A DNA stretch of 64,000 nucleotides from Trichobilharzia szidati (taxonomy: Eukaryota > Platyhelminthes > Trematoda > Strigeidida > Schistosomatidae), in the NCBI GenBank assembly GCA_944472155.2, contig OX235273.1, forward strand, positions 4,003,204 through 4,067,203, read 5' to 3'. The number at the start of each line of letters is the position of its first letter. Positions within the stretch are counted from its first letter, which is position 1. Position numbers and translations under genes: made by a program. Below the pieces are notes generated by a model. That model did no database searches. It was not told the DNA's origin and saw nothing but the letters and a program-made list of their open reading frames with translations. Shown piece after piece: positions 54,080-63,784 of this stretch.

Positions 54080-54700
54080 AGTGTTATGTGTTAGATGATT
54101 GGAGGCAATCAGAAGGAATCATTGGATCTAGGTTTTATGCTTGTTAGCACTTCTCAGTAGTCTTGAAGAAGGAACTCATCTCTCTCCTGAGATTCGAATC
54201 CGTGTCACCCTGTCCTGCAGTTATAGACGTTACCACTGACCTACTTGGTCTCGCCATTGACCTTCTGTAGGACTGTAAGGAATATATTTTGATTGGAAAA
54301 GAGTGAGTAAATTATCTCATGCGCCTTGTCCTTTGATTGATACAAACTGAATCCTATCAGTCAAGTTTGCAATACAGTCAGAAGTGGATGACGTGGGTTC
54401 GAATCTCAGTATGCATATGTGTTCCTTCAAAATAGCAGATACGCCTTGCTGACGAGTAGCAGTAAATAGAAAACTTAGGTTCAAGCCTCCCTGCCTATAC
54501 CGTCCAATTACCTAACACCAATTCAGTGTGTACCACAATGGCGAGTCATCTAGAATGGTAACGACATTGCAAACTTAACCCTGGTAGAACTCAGCCTGCA
54601 CCAATCCAACGAATAGACGCATGGCATTCGTTACTACTACCTCGTGATCAATCAAGGTATCCAGTGAAACGTGATCAATAAGCTAGGCGAATGGATCATC
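54080..54700. repeat. HS-B hammerhead SINE multimer, degenerate
   Basis: Minus-strand unit at 54085-54380: hammerhead remnant, tRNA-like part with GATTCGAATCC, then a head-to-tail junction at about 54265-54300 (CCTTCTGTAGGACTGTAAGG next to TTTTGATTGGAAAAG). Plus-strand unit from about 54390: GGGTTCGAATCTC, a hammerhead with core CTGACGA retained but GAAA shifted, and the tail. A third inverted piece lies at 54700-54790. Confidence 0.65.
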
Positions 54701-54998
54701 ACAATGGTAGGAATCCCTGGATCTAGATCTTCTGCTTGTTGACATTTGTCAAAAGGATGCATCTCCGAACTCATCTCAGAAATTCGAACTCACGCCATTC
54801 AGTGTCAGTTACCTTGATACCAACATCTTCACCTTCCTGGAGATTTCTTACAACTACCTAACGATTTAGACGATCCAGCATAGAAAGATGAATTACACAA
54901 ATTCTCGCCTGAAATGTACACAATGATTATATCACATTTTCATACTATTCTACACAGTAGAAATTTCAAACGTCCATTTCAAGTTTGAAGGTGAACAC

Positions 54999-55930
54999 TT
55001 GCGACAGGTGGATGGTGTTGCTATGGGGAGTCCATTAGGACCTTTGTTAGCGGACGTTTACATGTCTTATATTGAAAACTTGTCTCTTGATTTAATTTCT
55101 AAATTGCCCTTCTATAAGAGATATGTAGATGATATCATTTTGATATGCGACGATCATGAAGATGCGAGCCGTCTATTAGATAGACGTAACTCTTGCATTT
55201 TTAGACATACTTCTGAGTCGAAGAGATGATGGTTCAATAAGACGATCAATCTACAGAAAGCCCACTTGGACAGGGCAGTACCTTAATTTTCACAGTTTCT
55301 GTCCATTACAGTATAAGAGAGTGGCTTGGTGAAATGTCTATTTAAGAGGATTCAACGTATTTGCCCAGCTGATGTTATAGAGAGAGAAAGTGAAATATTG
55401 ATGGATACTCTTGTTGAAAACGGATATCCTTTAAAATTTTTAAACAGGTGTAGAAGTCAATTAGTCTTTAAACCTACAATCTATACCGTCCCTAAGAAAA
55501 ATGTTTTCATCAAATTACCATATAACGGGGAAATAAACAGTAGGATTTTGAGACAAAGGTTGAATTCGGTCCTCCGTAGAACGTATTATGCAGCCCGGCT
55601 TGTAATTATTGAAAGAGCCAAAAATATGCTCCACTGCAAACCTCAAAAGTGCACAAGTGATTATGTCACATCCAACACTATTTACCAATTTTCGTGTGTG
55701 TGTGGACATACATACATAGGGAGGAGTAATTGTGCTTTGCATGTCAGCGGGGGGAGAGCAAATCCCGAAATGGTTGGAAAAACAAATGAATTGTGGAAAA
55801 CCAATAGATGCAGGTATCAGACTACCAACTTCGTCTGTAGCTAAACATCTAATCGAGATGAACCATAAGATTGATGTTAACTCAGCCTTTAAGGTCATCT
55901 ATACAAACGGTCAAGGGCGCTTACTGAAAT
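54999..55930 (+). pseudogene. PLE-C RT, linker and GIY-YIG, frameshifted
   Basis: The RT palm is well kept: VDGVAMGSPLGPLLADVYMS, then KRYVDDIILICDDHEDASRL, with both catalytic Asp of YVDD present. A frameshift follows near 55180. The linker reads FIKLPYNGEINSRILRQRLN and YYAARLVI, then the GIY-YIG core TIYQFSCVCGHTYIGRSNC. A further shift precedes LPTSSVAKHLIEMNHKIDVN. The closest to a full-length PLE in the window, but not translatable. Confidence 0.85.
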
Positions 55931-55944
55931 ATGCTGAGGCTATA

Positions 55945-56356
55945 TTATTGTTTCCTTGGGTTCCTAGTGGAACATAGGGCTTCAACTGCACATCTCCACT
56001 TGCTTCTGTCTTCTGCTGTACTTTTCACCTGCATCCATGTTAGTCCATACTGTTTCAACTCCTCTTCACACGATCTCCTCCATGTCACCCTTGGACGTCC
56101 CACTCGCCGCTTCCCTTTCGGGTTCCACTCGAGCGTTGGCCTGACGCGCGATGTCACCCAGCGGCCTCCTCAGCGAGTGTCCAATCCATCTCCAATTTCT
56201 CCTGCATATTTGTTGGGCGATTGGTTCTTGTTTTGTTTGTTCCCATAGTTTCTTGTTGGTGATTCTTTCTGGCCATCTGATCTTCAGTATAGAGCGAAGA
56301 CAGTTCGTTGTTGATAAAGGTCTGCAACAGGCTGTTGGAAATATTCTTTGTGACCC
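55945..56356 (-). mobile_element. RTE-like LINE 3' end nested in PLE-C
   Basis: 412 bp, minus strand, from the terminus (CCACTAGGAACCCAAGGAAA then CAATAATA) through RVTWRRSCEEELKQYGLTWM, WRWIGHSLRRPLGDIARQA and INNCLRSILKIRWPERITNK. Target duplication 12 bp. Same subfamily as 15275-15975, which also sits in a PLE-C. Confidence 0.9.
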
Positions 56357-56405
56357 GCTGAGGCTATAGCTATTCATAAACTTAAGCCCCCCCAACCCCT
56401 GTGTA

Positions 56406-57289
56406 TTCAAAAACAGTTTATTATTACTCTTAACCTACTACCTTGGTAATCCTTATTTGATTGGATTACCAAACGTTGTGTTAATCATTCTTAAATCCTT
56501 TTTTTTGTCACTTTGTTTAATTTAACTTTTTCATATATATATATCGACTTGACAAGTAAATGTGTTAGGCATCAGATTATTCGAAATGTATATTGCGCAA
56601 ATACATCAGATCACATCACATTATTTTTCAGATAATCTCCATCTTCTAATCACAACACTATCCAAATTTATAAAATAAAAGGGACTAATTGTTAAAAAAT
56701 AAAAACTTTTATCAATTCATTTTGACATTTTTAGAGTCGAGTTGAATAGCAATACCTTAGCAATAATTGTGATGTTTCATATAACTAGTTTTTTCTTCAT
56801 TTTTTTTTTTCATAATAGATTTAGTTAAACAGGTTAGCCCTTGTGCTCATAGGCATAAAAGCACATGACTCTGAGGTATTTGATCTGATCTGATCTCAAT
56901 ATCTCTCTGTCTCTAAGTTACTTTTTTTCACCACTTGTCTGAACAAAACACAATGACTCAAACAAATTTAATTATAACTGTCTTTTATTTTAAAAAATTA
57001 AGCATTTTATTCTGTGTAGTTAGTTGAATTAATTCATTCGTTCGATTAATTTTGTCAAAGATTAAAAATGGAAGGCGTTGACTGACGCATAGAATAGTAA
57101 GCCTTGGAGTAGACGTCTGTGATCATATTTTGATTTAAAGAGTAAAACATACATACAGAGTGATAGATAGATAGACAGACCGATAGATAGATAGACAGAC
57201 AGAAAGCAAGTTCCAAAAAAACGTGACATCAATCGTGCAGAGTGGAGAATATTTCAGTAACAAAAATCTAATAATAAGACGTTGCTTTA
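56406..57289. other. AT-rich intronic DNA
   Basis: A GATA/GACA-type run lies at about 57163-57202. No coding signal. Confidence 0.45.
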
Positions 57290-58110
57290 TTCCAAGACAG
57301 TACATCTGAGATAAAATGTGGAATTCTCAGCATTTGGTACCGTATTGCTGCATCTAATTTAAATCTTTAAATATTCCCATTTATAATATTAGAACAAGAC
57401 ATATAAGCTAACAATATTGTTTTCAATTAGATCTTCAGGCTTTATTCTAATTTATATAGATTTATATATAAAATTTTAACCAGTGACGGTGATTTTGGGA
57501 ATCAAATAATAATCTTAATAATAATAATAATAATGTGGTAAATGTTTTGAACGTAGTTAATAACGATGATTATAGTGATCTTTAAATATTCCCATTTATA
57601 ATATTAGACCAAGACATATAAGCGAACAATATTGTTTTCAATTAGATCTTCTTCAGGCTTTATGCAGGTGATAAGAATAAAAAAGATAGTATATGTATAT
57701 AAGTGTATAAACAAATTGGGTCAAATCTTAAAAGGTGAAGTGGAACGATAATCAGAGTTTAAATAAATATTATAAAAGTACGAAGGGGGTGGAAAATGAG
57801 AAGGGGTGGGAGGGTTTTGAATACAATTCACCTAGGCAAGCAAGGGAGAGACAAAGCTAGAACAAACTTCTTTTGTATGCAAAGACTAGGATTGTTCTCT
57901 CGAATTCCCATAGCTTCGCTAGGTGTAAAAGACGGGTTCTGATTCCATTCGAAAGACTCGATGGAATACGAAAGATAACTTTGAAAGCACTATTTTTGTC
58001 CACTTGGTGACCACTATCAATCAAACGAGCCAAAATAGAACTTCATATGGATTTTATTTGACCTTTTCTATCTAATTTACTCGACAAGAGTGGAAACAAA
58101 AATAGAAAAA
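57290..58110 (-). pseudogene. PLE-C GIY-YIG end plus a CR1-like terminus, minus strand
   Basis: The minus strand at about 58060-57840 reads LARLIDSGHQVDKNSAFKVI, FRIPSSLSNGIRTRLL: the PLE-C C-terminal block. Downstream lies noncoding sequence with a direct ~85-bp duplication (57361-57445 and 57579-57661). At 57283-57345 a minus-strand CR1-like terminus (GCTTTATTCCAAGACAGTAC) begins the region. Confidence 0.65.
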
Positions 58111-58199
58111 AATAATATATTAACATTATCATTATCACATAGGACGCGAGCCAAATCATATGTCGTTGAGTTTCTTACTTGGTTGTAGGGGTGAATATA

Positions 58200-58520
58200 T
58201 TATTATTATTTATTATTATCCCTTGGGTTCCGAGTGGAACATCATAGGGCTTCAACAACACATCTCCACTTCGTCCTATCTTCTGCCATTCTCTTCATAT
58301 GGGTCCATGATTGCCCATATTCTCTCGTCTCCTCCTCCAACTCACACGATCTCCTTCATGTCACTCTCGCACTGAAGACCCACTCGTTACTTCCCATTGG
58401 GATTTCACTCGAGCAATGGCCTGCATTTAGCGCTATGTCATTCAACGGCTTCTTCAACGTATATGCGCTCAATCCATCTTTATTTTCTCCTACATATTTG
58501 TTGAGCAGTTGGTTCATGGT
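58200..58520 (-). pseudogene. RTE-like LINE 3' end, minus strand
   Basis: Terminus CCACTCGGAACCCAAGGGAT with AATAATAATAA, then damaged C-terminal block (RVT.. NEWVFSAR, SNDIALNAGHCSS-like). It continues briefly after the plus-strand insertion at 59135 (GGTTGGTTTGTCGCC). Confidence 0.7.
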
Positions 58521-59124
58521 ATTTTGTGAGTTTGTTTGAATCATAGTATTGGATTCCGATTCTTCAAAGCAAGAATCGGAAAAGCAAGACAAGCTTTCAC
58601 TACTCTCACCAAGTCTGTGTGGAGGTCAACAGCACTCAGCATCAAAAATAACATCCGGATTTTCAACTCCAATGTGAAGTCAGTCAGTGCTACTTATACG
58701 GATCAGAGACTTGGCGCGTCATGAAGAGCAATTCGAACAAACTACAGGCCTTCATTAACAGTTGTCTTCGCTCAATACTGAAGATCAGATGGCCGGCCAG
58801 AAGAGGGAACCAACCAGGAACCGATTGTGAAACAAATAGGCAGGAAGAAATGGAGATGGATTGGCCATACTCTGAGGAAACAATGCATCAAGTGACATCA
58901 CTAGACAAGCCATTGCTCGAGTGGAACCCGACTAAATGGGAAGCGGCGAGTTGGTCGTCAGTGCAAGGGTGACTTGGAGGAGGAGTCATGTGAAGAGGAG
59001 ATGAAAGCGTGTGGACAGACTTGGACCCAGGTGAAGACTCTAGCAGAGAACCGAACGCAATGGAGACGCACGGCTGAAGCCCTATGTTCCTCTAGGAATT
59101 AAAGGAAACAATAATAATAATAAT
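58521..59124 (+). mobile_element. RTE-like LINE 3' end nested in an opposite RTE copy
   Basis: Reads FKARIGKARQAFTTLTKSVW, FNSNVKSVSATYTDQR-like, LQAFINSCLRSILKIRWPAR, and ends TTCCTCTAGGAATTAAAGGA with AATAATAATAAT. Bounded by GGTTCATGGT at 58511-58520 and 59125-59134. Its first ~40 bases are not RTE sequence. Confidence 0.8.
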
Positions 59125-59154
59125 GGTTCATGGTTGGTTTGTCGCCAGCAACAA

Positions 59155-60210
59155 AAATCTTATAATAAGAGTTTGCTTTATTCCAAAGCAGTACTTTTGA
59201 GATACAACGTGGAATTATCAGCACCAACTATAATAGCAAAAACAAAAATAGAAGAAAACAATAATATTACAGGATTGATAATAGCAGCTAAACATTATCG
59301 CTACCACATAGGACTCCAGACAAATCGCGCATGGTTGAGTTTCTGTACTTGGTTGTACCAGATGAGATGTAAGACGGGGAGAGTTGTGAATAGAGAGGGT
59401 ATTTGTGGGAGTCAGACAATATATAGATTTAGACCATTTCTCACATGAGTTTAGGTGTCTATCGACTGAAGTAGTAACGAGCTGCCTAAGTGGCATGAAA
59501 ACAACCCTTACGAACAGTCTTTAGTAACCTTCGCAATATGACAGTCCTTTTTGACTAGCCCATGAGAGACTAAGTGGTGATGGGAGGGGGCAGTAAAGAA
59601 CCAAAGGTGAGATGCAAGAGTTAACACATTCTAAAGTATAGGTCAAATGATCCCTTAATGTCGAACGTTAGGCGAAATAATTTCTTAGAAAACGATAAGA
59701 TATGGGATGACCAATAAAGGCCAGAGGATAGAACTATTCCAGGGTATTTTATGCTTGACTTAATTTCTGTTTTATAGTCCTCCATACTACAAGCATCGTG
59801 TGAACAATCCAGTCCTTGTAGATCAAGTTTATGCCATTAAGTCTGACATTTAGAAAGATTTAAGGTGAGATCATTTAGCTTAGACCACTAGCTGATATCT
59901 CACAAAAAGCTATTCAGTTTGGAAGAGTCAGATCGGGACGTAAATGGCAGCAAGACAGTGAGATCAACAAAGTATTTGGAGAAGTTGATTTCATCCAAAA
60001 GAGGTAAGTCAGGTAAGAAGAAAGAAAAAAGGAAAAGGAGAGATAATAGCACCCTGGGGGACACCGGCTTCAGTAGGCAGCAAGGCAGTATACTGCATTC
60101 TGTTAGAGAAATAAGAGTGCAACCAGTTAACTAAAGAATGCATGTGAAAGAGAACAGTGTGCTTAATATAAATTGTAGCTAGAATTACCAGAACAGAATT
60201 ATACAACTTC
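59155..60210 (-). pseudogene. CR1-like LINE remnant, minus strand
   Basis: Starts with the inverted terminus GCTTTATTCCAAAGCAGTAC, then 59496-59400 reads MPLRQLVTTSVDRHLNSCEK. At 60135-60009 the minus strand reads SLVNWLHSYFSNRMQYTALL and TEAGVPQGAIISPFPFFF (motif B). Large deletions and frameshifts. Confidence 0.75.
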
Positions 60211-60297
60211 TATCAGATTTTAAAAGCATTTTTCAAAGAGGTTATGCGTTTCGTCCTGTCTGGGCCTTGTCTTCCAAATGCAACTGTATCCCCTTCA

Positions 60298-60590
60298 GTC
60301 TGGACGCCGAATAGCTCAGTGGCAACGTCTCTGACAGCAGCACTTGGTGGCCAGGGTTTGAATTTCATAAGGGATATGAATCCCCTCTAGACTGTAGAAA
60401 TGTCGTACTGACTAGTGAGTGCCAGCAAGCACAAAACCTAGGTTCAAGGTTTCCTGCACCGTGATGACGAGCCACCTAGCCTGGTTATTACACCTCAAAG
60501 TTGACTGAAAGAAGTCATTTTGTACCAAACGAAGCACAAGATACATGACATTAGTTAGTGCCGTGTATACAATAAAAAAGGTTTTTTACA
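60298..60590 (+). repeat. HS-B hammerhead SINE, full unit, ribozyme decayed
   Basis: tRNA-like head (CGCCGAATAGCTCAGTGGCA; B-box GGTTTGAATTTC), hammerhead region with TACTGACTAGTGAGTGCCAG..GCACAAAACCTAGGTT (core altered, GAAA reads CAAA), and tail. The only HS-B here in simple monomeric form. Confidence 0.7.
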
Positions 60591-60599
60591 TATTGAATG

Positions 60600-60860
60600 G
60601 TGTTGGTGTCACAGTGGTAGAATGCTCGCCAACCACGCCTCATGTGGTTCGGGGTTTGGTCCCCGGCCGACGCACTCCTTTATCTCGCTAAGCCAGTAGT
60701 AAGACTGGTAAAGAGGGAGGGTTGTGCGTGAGGCTAGCAACCCCATCCAGTAGAAGTATTAAACACCACTGCTACCGAAACTTCAAAGCCCACGAAGCTT
60801 GAAGCTTTATGCTCTACTGGAAGCGTAAAGGAATTAATAATAAATAATGATAATAACATA
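60600..60860 (+). repeat. SINE-C, RTE-tail type (full length, best copy)
   Basis: Head: A-box TGTCACAGTGGTAGAATGC and B-box GGTTTGGTCCC, second arm CCGACGC. Then ACTCCTTTATCTCGCTAAGC, a GAGGCTAGCAACCCCATCC block, and the tail AAGCTTTATGCTCTACTGGA..AAAGGAATTAATAATAA, which resembles the RTE-like LINE terminus. Confidence 0.8.
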
Positions 60861-61144
60861 TTGAATAGCACTCACTCTTAGATGATAGGTCTAAAGCAAA
60901 GCGAAGCATAGCTATTTTGTTCAGTGTGAAAGTTCCAAAATCTTTTATGAAGTTATTTACATACATGGGTTAGCTTTCTGAATTCAGTAGGCTCAATGTC
61001 TTGCTTGGCTTGGATTTAGTTATTTTAAGCGACCGTTAATCAAAGCGTTTATTTAACCTCTCTAAGAATAGAACTTATCCGACTTAGTTACAAAGCCAAA
61101 GACATGTAAGTTAGATTATTGAAGTTACCTTTTATGTCATCTAA
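60861..61144. other. Intronic DNA without recognised features
   Basis: Nothing supported. Confidence 0.4.
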
Positions 61145-62010
61145 TTATTATTATTATTATTGTATCCTTTAATTCTTAGAGGAATATAGGGCTTCAGCCG
61201 TGCGTCTCCATTGCGTTCGGTTCTCTGCTAGAGTCTTCACCTGGCTCCAAGTCTGCCCACACGTTTTCATCTCCTCTTCACATGACCTCCTCCAAGTCAC
61301 CCTTGCACTGACGACCAACTCGCCGCTTCCCATTCGGGTTCCACTCGAGCAATGGCTTGTCTAGTGATGTCACTTGATGCATTGTTTCCTCAGAGTATGG
61401 CCAACCCATCTCCATTTCTCCCTGCCTATTTGTTTCACAATCGGTTCCTGGTTGGTTCGCTCATTGCCAGAGATCTCTGTTGCTGATCTTTTCTGGCCGG
61501 CCATCTGATCTTGAGTATTGAGCGAATACATGTGTTAATGAAGGTTTGTAGTTTGCTTGAGGTGTTCCTTATGACGCGCAGTGCAAATCTCTGATCCGTA
61601 TAGTAGCACTGACTGACTTCACATTGGAGTTGAAAATCCGGATCTTATTTTTGACGCTGAATGCTGTTGACCTCCACACAGACTTGGTGAGAGTAGTGAA
61701 AGCTTGTCTTGCTTTTCCGATTCTTGCTTTGATATCCTCATCAGTTTTGTCCACCTGTAGTTGAAACGATGCTTCCTAGGTAGGTAAATGAGGTTGTTTC
61801 TTTCAGGTTCCTTCCATTTATGCTGATCGTTGTCTGTTAGTGTTCTTCTTGTCCGGGAATCTTCATCACCTCTGTTTTCTCTATGTTCACCTGAAGTCCT
61901 ATCTTTTATGCTTCTTCTACCAACTTGTTGCTTTTCGCTTGCATATCTTCCAGTTTGTGGGAAATCAGACATATATCATCGGCGAAGTCCAGATCATCTA
62001 AGACTTGGAT
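61145..62010 (-). pseudogene. RTE-like LINE, 0.87 kb, minus strand
   Basis: Nearly the same as 8349-9200: from LDDLDFADDICLISHKLEDM (62000 side) through the Gln-poor linker, ARIGKARQAFTTLTKSVWRS, FINTCIRSILKIRWPA-like, to the terminus AGAATTAAAGGATACAATAA. Frameshifted. Confidence 0.8.
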
Positions 62011-62149
62011 TTATATCTGGAAAGTGGCGACAAACAACAAAGGGAAGTTGTCTCAAAGTAACCATTTACGAATTTAGACAAATACAACAGATTGAGCGAA
62101 GAAATATTCAGTCCTTTTCAATTAGTTTCCTCATCATCGGCTGGCTGCT

Positions 62150-62700
62150 CTACACTAATATATATAAGCTTTCACTACGCCCAAGTTTGTGTGGAGGTCG
62201 ACAGCACTCAGCTTGAAAAATAAGATTCGGATTTTCAAGTCCAATGTCGATCGGAGACTTGGCCCGTCATGAAGTCAACTTCGAACAAACTACAGACCTT
62301 CATCAACAGATGTCTTCGCTCAATACTCAAAATCAGATGGCCAGCCAGAAAAGATCAGCAGTAGTCAGGGATCTCTGGAAGAGAACTAACCCAGCAGGAA
62401 GCGATTGTGTAACAAATATGCAGGAAGAAATGAAGTTAGTTGGATTGGCCATGCTCTGAGAAAATAAACCATCAAGTGAGTGACATCCGTCACACGCAGT
62501 GCAGGCCATAGCTCGAGTGGAATCCGAATGGGAAGCGGTGAGTTAGTTGGTCGTCAGTGCGAGGGTGACATGGAGGAGGAAGTTATGCGAAGAGGAGATG
62601 AAAGCAGGTGGGCAGACGTGGAGCCAGGCGATGGAGACGTGAGTCTGAAGCCCTATGTTCCTCAAGGAACTAAAGGAAACAATAATATAATAATAATTTT
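62150..62700 (+). pseudogene. RTE-like LINE 3' end, plus strand
   Basis: Blocks LSLRPSLCGGRQHSA (shifted frame), INRCLRSILKIRWPARKDQQ-like, and the RVTWRRKLCEEEMKAGGQTW-like region. Ends TTCCTCAAGGAACTAAAGGA with ATAATATAATAATAA. Head to head with the copy at 61145-62010. Confidence 0.75.
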
Positions 62701-62785
62701 GTAATGCATTACATAATATTTCGATGATTACCTAATTCAATCCTCCCATTGACTTCAATATTATTTCAATTTTTTTCCATTTTAG

Positions 62786-62922
62786 GCTCTTGTAAAAATT
62801 ACACAAAAAATTCAGCTGAATTTAGGCCCTTTACCAAATTCTGGTAGTTGGTTTCAATTCAGTCGACCACAGGATTGTCTACTTGTTGTTCCAGTTGGAC
62901 CAGAATTAGAAAATTTAAGATC
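62786..62922 (+). CDS. Host gene exon 5 in the window (tentative BEACH-family region)
   Basis: A 137-nt exon; acceptor tract TTTTTTCCATTTTAG ending at 62785, donor GTAAGT at 62923. It begins in phase 0, matching the end of the 50865 exon, and ends with two bases of the next codon. It reads ALVKITQKIQLNLGPLPNSG, SWFQFSRPQDCLLVVPVGPE, LENLR. The change from helical to beta-type sequence at QFSRPQDCLLVVP is where BEACH proteins typically enter their ConA-like domain. The next exon should begin with the rest of that domain if this is right. It could equally be another large solenoid protein. Confidence 0.75.
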
Positions 62923-63020
62923 GTAAGTGACTGTTTACTTGGTTATTTAGTAAGATTTGATAAACTTCATGAAAGCATTGGTATCTTTCGTGGTTCTTGT
63001 GATATAAACAATAATATACC

Positions 63021-63361
63021 TGTGGTGAGAGCTGTCTACTAGCCAAGTGGTGGACAGTAATTGAGGTCAATGTTTATGTATCAAATATTAGTCATGTTGT
63101 GGTGAGAGATGGTTGCTGGCCAAATTGGTTGACAGTAATTGAGGTCAAAGGTCAAGGTGGACAGGCGGTTACAGTTAACATATAGATGAACTGACACGGC
63201 CACAAGAGATGCAAGGTTAACTTTGTGTGAGAAACAACCAATCAACAGACTGTATTTTCTACTAACATTGACCTACAATAATGTACATAAAAATCTATAA
63301 ATACGTGTTGATTTTTCGTAATAAACGATCTGTTGCCTGGCCCTTGTCTTCTGTTGTTACA
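63021..63361 (+). repeat. 5' LTR
   Basis: TG..CA ends. It contains a direct internal duplication: TGTGGTGAGAGCTG at 63021 and TGTGGTGAGAGATGG at about 63098, both followed by GACAGTAATTGAGGTCAA. A promoter-like TCTATAAATACG lies at about 63293 and AATAAA at about 63320. Confidence 0.9.
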
Positions 63362-63784
63362 TTTGGTGTCGCTGCCTACCGACAAATGGAAAGCCTATGC
63401 CCTGCAGTTTTTGATGGAGACATATGGATCTTCGGGCAGGACTTCGAGGCTACTTCGCAGTCGAGTGGCGTTCAAGATCTGTCAGCGATGAGGCTGCTAC
63501 TTGGGACGCTGCTGGGAGGTCGGGAGAAAGCAGCATATGGAAGTGTGAGGCGAAATACCTACGAATGTGCGACAGGGTCAGGCAAACAGTTTCCAAAGTG
63601 GGAAGGACCATATATGGTCACGTTGAGATGGGGTCTCGCAGACACAATCGCAATGGTAAACACCGCTAAACAAGTGGACATCCGCAAGCGCCGAGATTCC
63701 AGACAGCAAGACAACAGAGCAAAGCCCCAAGAACCGAGAAGACCGAGCCGACTTCAGTCCAAACTATTTGACGGGGGGGACGAG
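63362..63784 (+). pseudogene. Remains of the retrotransposon interior
   Basis: Starts TTTGGTGTCGCTGCC, the position of the primer-binding site. The 5' part may be the start of gag (not recognised with confidence). After about 63590 the frame reads FPKWEGPYMVTLRWGLADTI, a piece resembling the C-terminal end of Gypsy integrases (KWEGPYxV), followed by a basic tail. Protease, RT, RNase H and the integrase core are deleted. The open frame across 63281-63949 joins LTR and interior by chance. Confidence 0.75.

Larger units (their letters stand above)
54985..56405 (+). mobile_element. PLE-C Penelope-like element with nested RTE 3' end
   Basis: RT motifs (54999-55229), linker and GIY-YIG (55326-55930), and the end of the ORF after the insertion (56369-56405, reading ..AIAIHKLKPP.PLCIQKQF in a damaged form). 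The RTE insertion at 55945-56356 is bounded by the exact repeat GCTGAGGCTATA at 55933-55944 and 56357-56368. Confidence 0.85.

Noticed and set aside
60240..60290. An extra Sm-alpha-like hammerhead
   Set aside because: Only the GAAACGCAT-like side remains on the minus strand; the CTGANGA core is not recognisable.
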